A stretch of DNA of 64,000 bases. It comes from Phellopilus nigrolimitatus (Eukaryota > Basidiomycota > Agaricomycetes > Hymenochaetales > Hymenochaetaceae). This document shows positions 59,594 to 64,000 of the stretch, piece by piece (within the stretch, counting starts at the first letter, position 1; the number at the start of each line of letters is the position of its first letter). The DNA lies in NCBI GenBank assembly GCA_021029095.1, contig JAJOHG010000059.1:107203-171202 (forward strand). Direction: 5' to 3'. Under the pieces are notes generated by a model. That model ran no database searches. It was given only the letters and a program-made list of their open reading frames with translations, and was not told the DNA's origin. The position numbers and the translations under genes were made by a program.

Positions 59594-62500
59594 TCATTGC
59601 ACAGTGCAGCCCTTTTCCTTGTCGCGGTCCACGGAGCCCCTCGCCTCGTGCCGCCTCGACCTCCTCCGCCCGGGCCACGCCCCGACGAGCTCCTGCTCCG
59701 CCGCGGCGTCCCCGAAGTCAGACGCATGCCCCACGCTCGAGGCCGCGAGGACAGACGCGCGCCGCGGGTCCGCCGAGTCCGCAGCGGACACGGCGACGGA
59801 GAGGCGGCTCGGCGCGTACCGCGTCCCCGCGTCCGCCTCCGTCTCTGTCTCCGCGTCGCCGCCCGAGCCGGACAGCGCGCGGCTGCGCGAGCGCGAGGGC
59901 GCGTGCACCGGCGGGCGGGCCTGCAGCGCCGCCTGCGAGTGGGAGTGGGAGTGCGCGTGCGCGTGCGAGTGCGACTGCGACTGCGAGTACGAGTCGTCGC
60001 TGAGGTCGATGCTGCCGCCCGTGAGCGCGCTGCGCAGGCTCGAGCGGTTCGGCGTCGTGTTGTCGCTCGACGCGGAGAGCGGGCGGGGGCGCGGCTTGAG
60101 CAGCACCGCGGGGCGGCGCGGGATGGCGGTCGGGCTTGAGGGCCCCGCGGGTGGGGGCACCGCCTCGAACTCGTTCGTGCTCTCCTGCGAGTTCTGGCGC
60201 GAGGCCGCCGGCTCCGGAGTCAGCGAGGAGCGCGAGCGGCGGAAGGCGCCGAACATGCTCTTGTAGGCCGTAGGCGGCGGCGGGGGCGTCTCCCCCTCGG
60301 GGCTCGGCGTGTTCTCCTTCGACGCGAGGAGCGAGTCCGGGACCGGGCTGCTCGAGGGCGTGAACTGCTTGAAGATGTCCAGGGCGTTGGGCGAATCAGG
60401 GGTAGGGGAGTAGTTCGCGTATTGGAGCAGCTGGGCACGCAGCCCGCACGTGGGCGGTGCGTTCGGCGCACAGCGGGAATGGGCGATTAGCGTGCACTCC
60501 TCGCACACGACGGCGTGCTTCTTGACCGACTGCATGCACACCCGGCAGAGGAGGGCTGGGGGAAACGCGTCAGAAGGCACGATATAAATACTGGGAGAAG
60601 CGCCGACTCACGCTTTCCGAACGACGTCTTGACGAACGAGTGCTCGCGGACAATGGACCCGGACGCATCGCTGTCCGGGCTTTTCGGCGTCGTCGGCCCC
60701 GTCGACAGCCGTTTCTTGGGCGGCGACCCAGGGCGGCCCAAGGCGGCCGGCGACGGCGACCTGTCCTCCGAGCGGCGGGGCCGGTCGGACGTCCGCGAGT
60801 CGGAGCGCGACACGTCGACACCCAGGAAGCGCACCACGTCGGCCTTCTGCAGGTCCGTGCTGACGCGCCGGAGGAAGGGCAGGCTATCCTTCGGGCGCAG
60901 CACCCTGTGGATCTCGCAGTGCTCCTTCAGCCAGTCGTGCTCGCAGAGCGCCTCCGCGCTCGGCCTGTCTGCCGGGTCGCGCTGGAAGCACAGCTTGAGG
61001 AAGTCCTTCAGCAGCGGCGACCACTCGTCCGGGATCGGCGGCATGGGGTCGTCCACGATGCGGTACATCACTGTGCCGCGCGCGTTAGTCTAGCAACCCG
61101 GGACGGCGCGGCGGCGAGGAGGCGAGACGTGCTTACCCGACATGCCGTTCTGGATGTCGGCGTACGGAGGCCGGCCCGTCAGCAGCTCGATGACGGTGCA
61201 CCCCAGCGACCAGATGTCGGACGCGCGGGACGCACCCTTGAGCTCGATCACCTCAGGCGCCACTAATTCCAGAACAGTTAGCATGCCCCCCGGCTCCAAA
61301 CGCGCACGCGCAAGAAAACGGGCTTACTCCAGTTCGGCGTGCCCGTCACATCGGACTTGTGGTCCCGGCCGACCTTGCGCAGGTTGAGCGACACGCCGAA
61401 ATCGGACAGCTTGACGTTCCCGTTCTTCGTCGTCAGGATGTTCGCCGCCTTCAGGTCGCAGTGCACGACGTCGTTGCGGTGCAGGTAGTCCAAGCCCTCC
61501 AGGATCTTGATCACATATGTCGCGACGAGCTTCTCGTTGAGCTTTCCGAACGCCTTCAGGGTCTGCCCCAGCGAGCCGTTCTCTGCATACCTGGAAATGA
61601 AACGTTATTGTACATGAGAAATGAGCACTGCGTAAACGTAGAGCCGAACGCACTCAAGGACGATGTTCAGGGTGTCACTATCCCTGGACATGCCCTCATA
61701 TTTGACGATGCTGGGGTGCGAGAGGCTCTTGACCACATCCACCTCCCGCATGAGCTGCTTCACGTCGTCCTCGGAGAGCCCCTCCAGGCGAATTCGCTTC
61801 ACCGCGACCATCTGGCCCGTATTGAGGTTTAGCGCGCGGTACACGGACCCAAACTGTCCGCGTCCAATACAATTGCCAAGTTGCTAAACGCACACCAAAC
61901 CCGATCAGCCCCAGAACACACACACACACACGCTAGCGATGGTGAAACACGCCCAGCCCAGAAACAAAAGAGGTACTCACGAAATGCGTGCCCGCTTCCC
62001 CTCGTCCCGGATAATCAACGTCTTCCTGACCGCGCTCCCGTCCATCGAGCTGCGGATGTCGCTCGCGCTGAAGTTGCTCGACGACGCCCGCCGAGGCTCA
62101 CCATGCTCTCGATCCGCGAGCGGTTCGGCTTCGCGCCGAGCTCGTCGTACGAGTTCGGCCGCGGCCGCCGGCGCGTGCCCGCGTCGACCTCGGACTGGAA
62201 GCGCCCGCGCGCGAGCCGGCTCGGCTGCGCCGCCGGCGCGGACGCCGCGAGCGCGCCGCGCGCTGCCTCCGGCTCGCCCGACGCGGACACCGCACGCGGG
62301 GGAACGGCACGCCCGCCGCCGCCTCTGCCCGCCGGGCTCGGCGGGGACCCGCTGCTGCTGCGCGGGATGTACACGCCGTGCCGGTTCGACGAGCTATTCG
62401 GCGAAGCACGACGCGCGGGGCCGCCGGCGCCGCCCTCCGCGCCGGGGCTCTGCTCGCGCGCGAGGCGCAGTGCGGGCGGCTCCTTCGGGAGCAGCGCGGG

Positions 62501-64000
62501 CGCGTCAAGGCTGTGGCGCGGGCGCTGCAGCGGGCGGCGCGGCGCGAGCTGCGCGAGCGACTCCGCGCTCGCGCTCGCGGGCGCCGCCGCGCCGACGTAC
62601 GCGAGCTTGCGCGGGGGCGCCGCCGCCGCCGCCGCCGCCGCCGTGGGTGGGCTCGCAGACAGGCGGCGCTCCGTCTCCGCGCGGTGGAGCGCGATGGGGC
62701 GCGGGGGCGAGGGCGCCGCGAACGCGGAGACGAAGTCGTCCGCCACTTGCCCTTCCCGAGCTGGATCGCCTGCGGGCGGCGGCGCGCGTCCGCGTCGTCC
62801 TCGCCCTCCTCCGCGACGCGCGAGAGGTCCGATGACGGCCGCCTCGCTCGGGCGGCGGTCGCGCAGCACGGGCGGCTTCTTGAGCGCGCCCCCGCTGTGC
62901 ATGTACCCCGAGTGCTGGCTGCCCGACGACAGCTCGTCCCAGTGGCTCGCCTCCGACGTCGACGGCGCGCCCGAGCTCGCGTCCGCGCGGTAGTACAGAG
63001 ATTGCAGGTCCGACGGCGCGACCGACGTCGCGACGGTCGTCGCCGTCCGCACCGTGTTGAAGTTCGCAGACGCGCGGTCCCCGGGCTCCCCGACGGCGCC
63101 GCCCCGGCTCGCAGCGAGCAGCGACGACTGCGCCGTCGTGTGTGTCGCCTCGCTCGAGCTCGACACGCGGATGGGCACAGGCGCCGGCGCCCGCGCAGAC
63201 GCAGACGCCGCGGGCGGCTTCTCCTCTGGCGCGCCGCCCCGGCCGCGCCGCGCCTCGTGCGCGTCCGAGTCCTCCGAGTCCGTCGCGAGCGCCGACTCGT
63301 CCGCGAGCCGCGCCGCCGTGCTCTTCAGCGGCGAGCCGGGCTTCGCTGCCTGCGCCGTCGCCGTCTTCCCAGAGGAGGCCGACGCGGACAGGTCGTGCCC
63401 GCCCGCCGTCCTCGACCCCGCCCCGACCCAGACCCGGACCGGGCCAGACTTTGACACGGCGTCCTCCGCCGGGCTGTCCGAGCGCACCGTCGGGAGCGCG
63501 GGGCCCGGCGGGCTCCAGCGCTTCTTCGCAGCGGGCGTCGACAGGTTCGGCGTCGACGCAGACGCGGCCTTCCCGCGCGTGCCGTACGGGCTGTTCGTCG
63601 TAGCACGGCGCAGCACCCCTCTTGTCCTTGTCCTTGTCTTGTCCTTATCCTTCCCCTTCTCCGCCTCGCGCCGCGCGGCGCCGCCCTGCCCGAGCAGCAC
63701 CTTGCGCGCGACGCGCTCCGCGGCGGCGTCCTCGCCCGCGCGCGCGACGAGCGCGACGACGGTGCGCGCGACGCGGAAGAGCGCGTCGGGCGTGCAGCGC
63801 AGCAGGTCGTCGCGCTGGAAGAGTCGCCCGCGGGCACGCCGAACGCGCCCGCGGCGGCCGCGAGGAACTTGGTCGCGTTCGCGGACGAGCGGAAGCCGTC
63901 CTCGTGCGGGTCCGCGCGCGCGATCGTGCCCGGGCGCAGCTTGTTCACGAGCCTGCGAATTGGTTTGTCTTAGCTGGATGCACGAGAGGAGGAAAGAAAA
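59594..64000 (-). CDS. Cdc15/SepH/Cdc7-type STE11-like kinase with N-terminal CH domain and C-terminal C1-like motif; 5' end outside window; two apparent frameshifts
   Basis: Septation-initiation (mitotic exit) network kinase. The 5' end lies beyond 64,000. The first visible exon (from about 63,954) reads [20 protein letters not shown], then [15 protein letters not shown], the second half of a calponin-homology domain; after an apparent one-base loss near 63,823 the CH end continues [21 protein letters not shown] Ser/Ala/Pro-rich linker of some 570 codons follows to [11 protein letters not shown]; a second one-base loss near 62,088 leads to [20 protein letters not shown] and [14 protein letters not shown]. 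The kinase domain is complete: [82 protein letters not shown]. After it come [20 protein letters not shown] and [17 protein letters not shown], a C1-like zinc motif, then a disordered tail; stop at 59594-59596. The coding part is extremely GC-rich. Confidence 0.78.
59935..59994. repeat. GTGGGA/GTGCGC hexamer repeat coding for Ser-Gln/Ser-His/Ala-His
   Basis: Six-base repeats in the kinase tail; on the coding strand they encode alternating SQ, SH and AH dipeptides. Histidine-rich low complexity of this sort is often length-variable. Confidence 0.8.
62617..62643. repeat. GCC trinucleotide run coding for poly-Ala in the kinase linker
   Basis: About nine GCC units on the plus strand; the coding (minus) strand reads alanine codons in the disordered linker. 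Confidence 0.8.

Noticed and set aside
61881..62993. 370-codon plus-strand open frame
   Set aside because: Shadow of the GC-rich minus-strand kinase gene; Ala/Arg/Pro-rich with no domain.

Overview
The window is a stretch of fungal nuclear DNA, most likely from a basidiomycete of the Agaricomycotina type. Genes lie on both strands, many in divergent pairs. Most are cut by GT-AG introns of about 50-65 nt. The protein set is fungal: ERG4 sterol reductase, Cdc15/SepH-type septation kinase, Mbp1-type APSES factor, Yvc1-type TRP channel, and a CCCH protein of the ZC3H3 family. Nothing bacterial, organellar or viral was seen. There are no operons. Gene identities come from reading translations and from remembered family motifs; no database search was run.

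Layout. 0-9.4 kb: F-box/TPR protein (HRT3/FBXO9 type), ER DnaJ protein (DNAJB12 type), cytochrome oxidase subunit VIIa (COX9), PP2A B55 subunit, a single-exon F-box-like protein, and ribosomal protein L43. 9.8-26.6 kb: deubiquitinase UBP12, CCZ1, dihydroxyacetone kinase, ZC3H3-like zinc-finger protein, protein O-mannosyltransferase, and splicing factor PRP4. 26.8-45.6 kb: MBP1-like factor, Yvc1-like channel, BYE1-like PHD/TFIIS/SPOC protein, a basic nuclear-looking protein of unknown role, ERG4, and sorting nexin MVP1. This left three quarters is ordinary, gene-dense housekeeping DNA.

The right part (45.6-64 kb) is more accessory. It holds a TA-flanked inverted-repeat element with a second TA-flanked element inserted in it (46.34-47.20 kb). 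Next comes a truncated ATG13 (HORMA part only) joined directly to a decayed fragment of eIF2-gamma (48.1-50.0 kb). A protein kinase follows with three degenerate C-terminal repeats and an apparent one-base frameshift. Then there is about 4 kb without recognisable genes, carrying a CTTT microsatellite and a C22 tract, and a small coiled-coil protein with a C-terminal membrane segment. The window ends inside a very GC-rich gene for a Cdc15/SepH-type kinase, which appears to have a calponin-homology domain at its N-terminus and a C1-like zinc motif at its C-terminus. Two apparent one-base deletions interrupt its frame.

The most useful oddities are the nested transposable elements, the ATG13/eIF2-gamma junction, the CH-kinase-C1 architecture, two micro-exons of 9 and 10 nt in the channel gene, GC-AG introns in RPL43 and the channel gene, and a splice donor fused to a T24 tract in PRP4.
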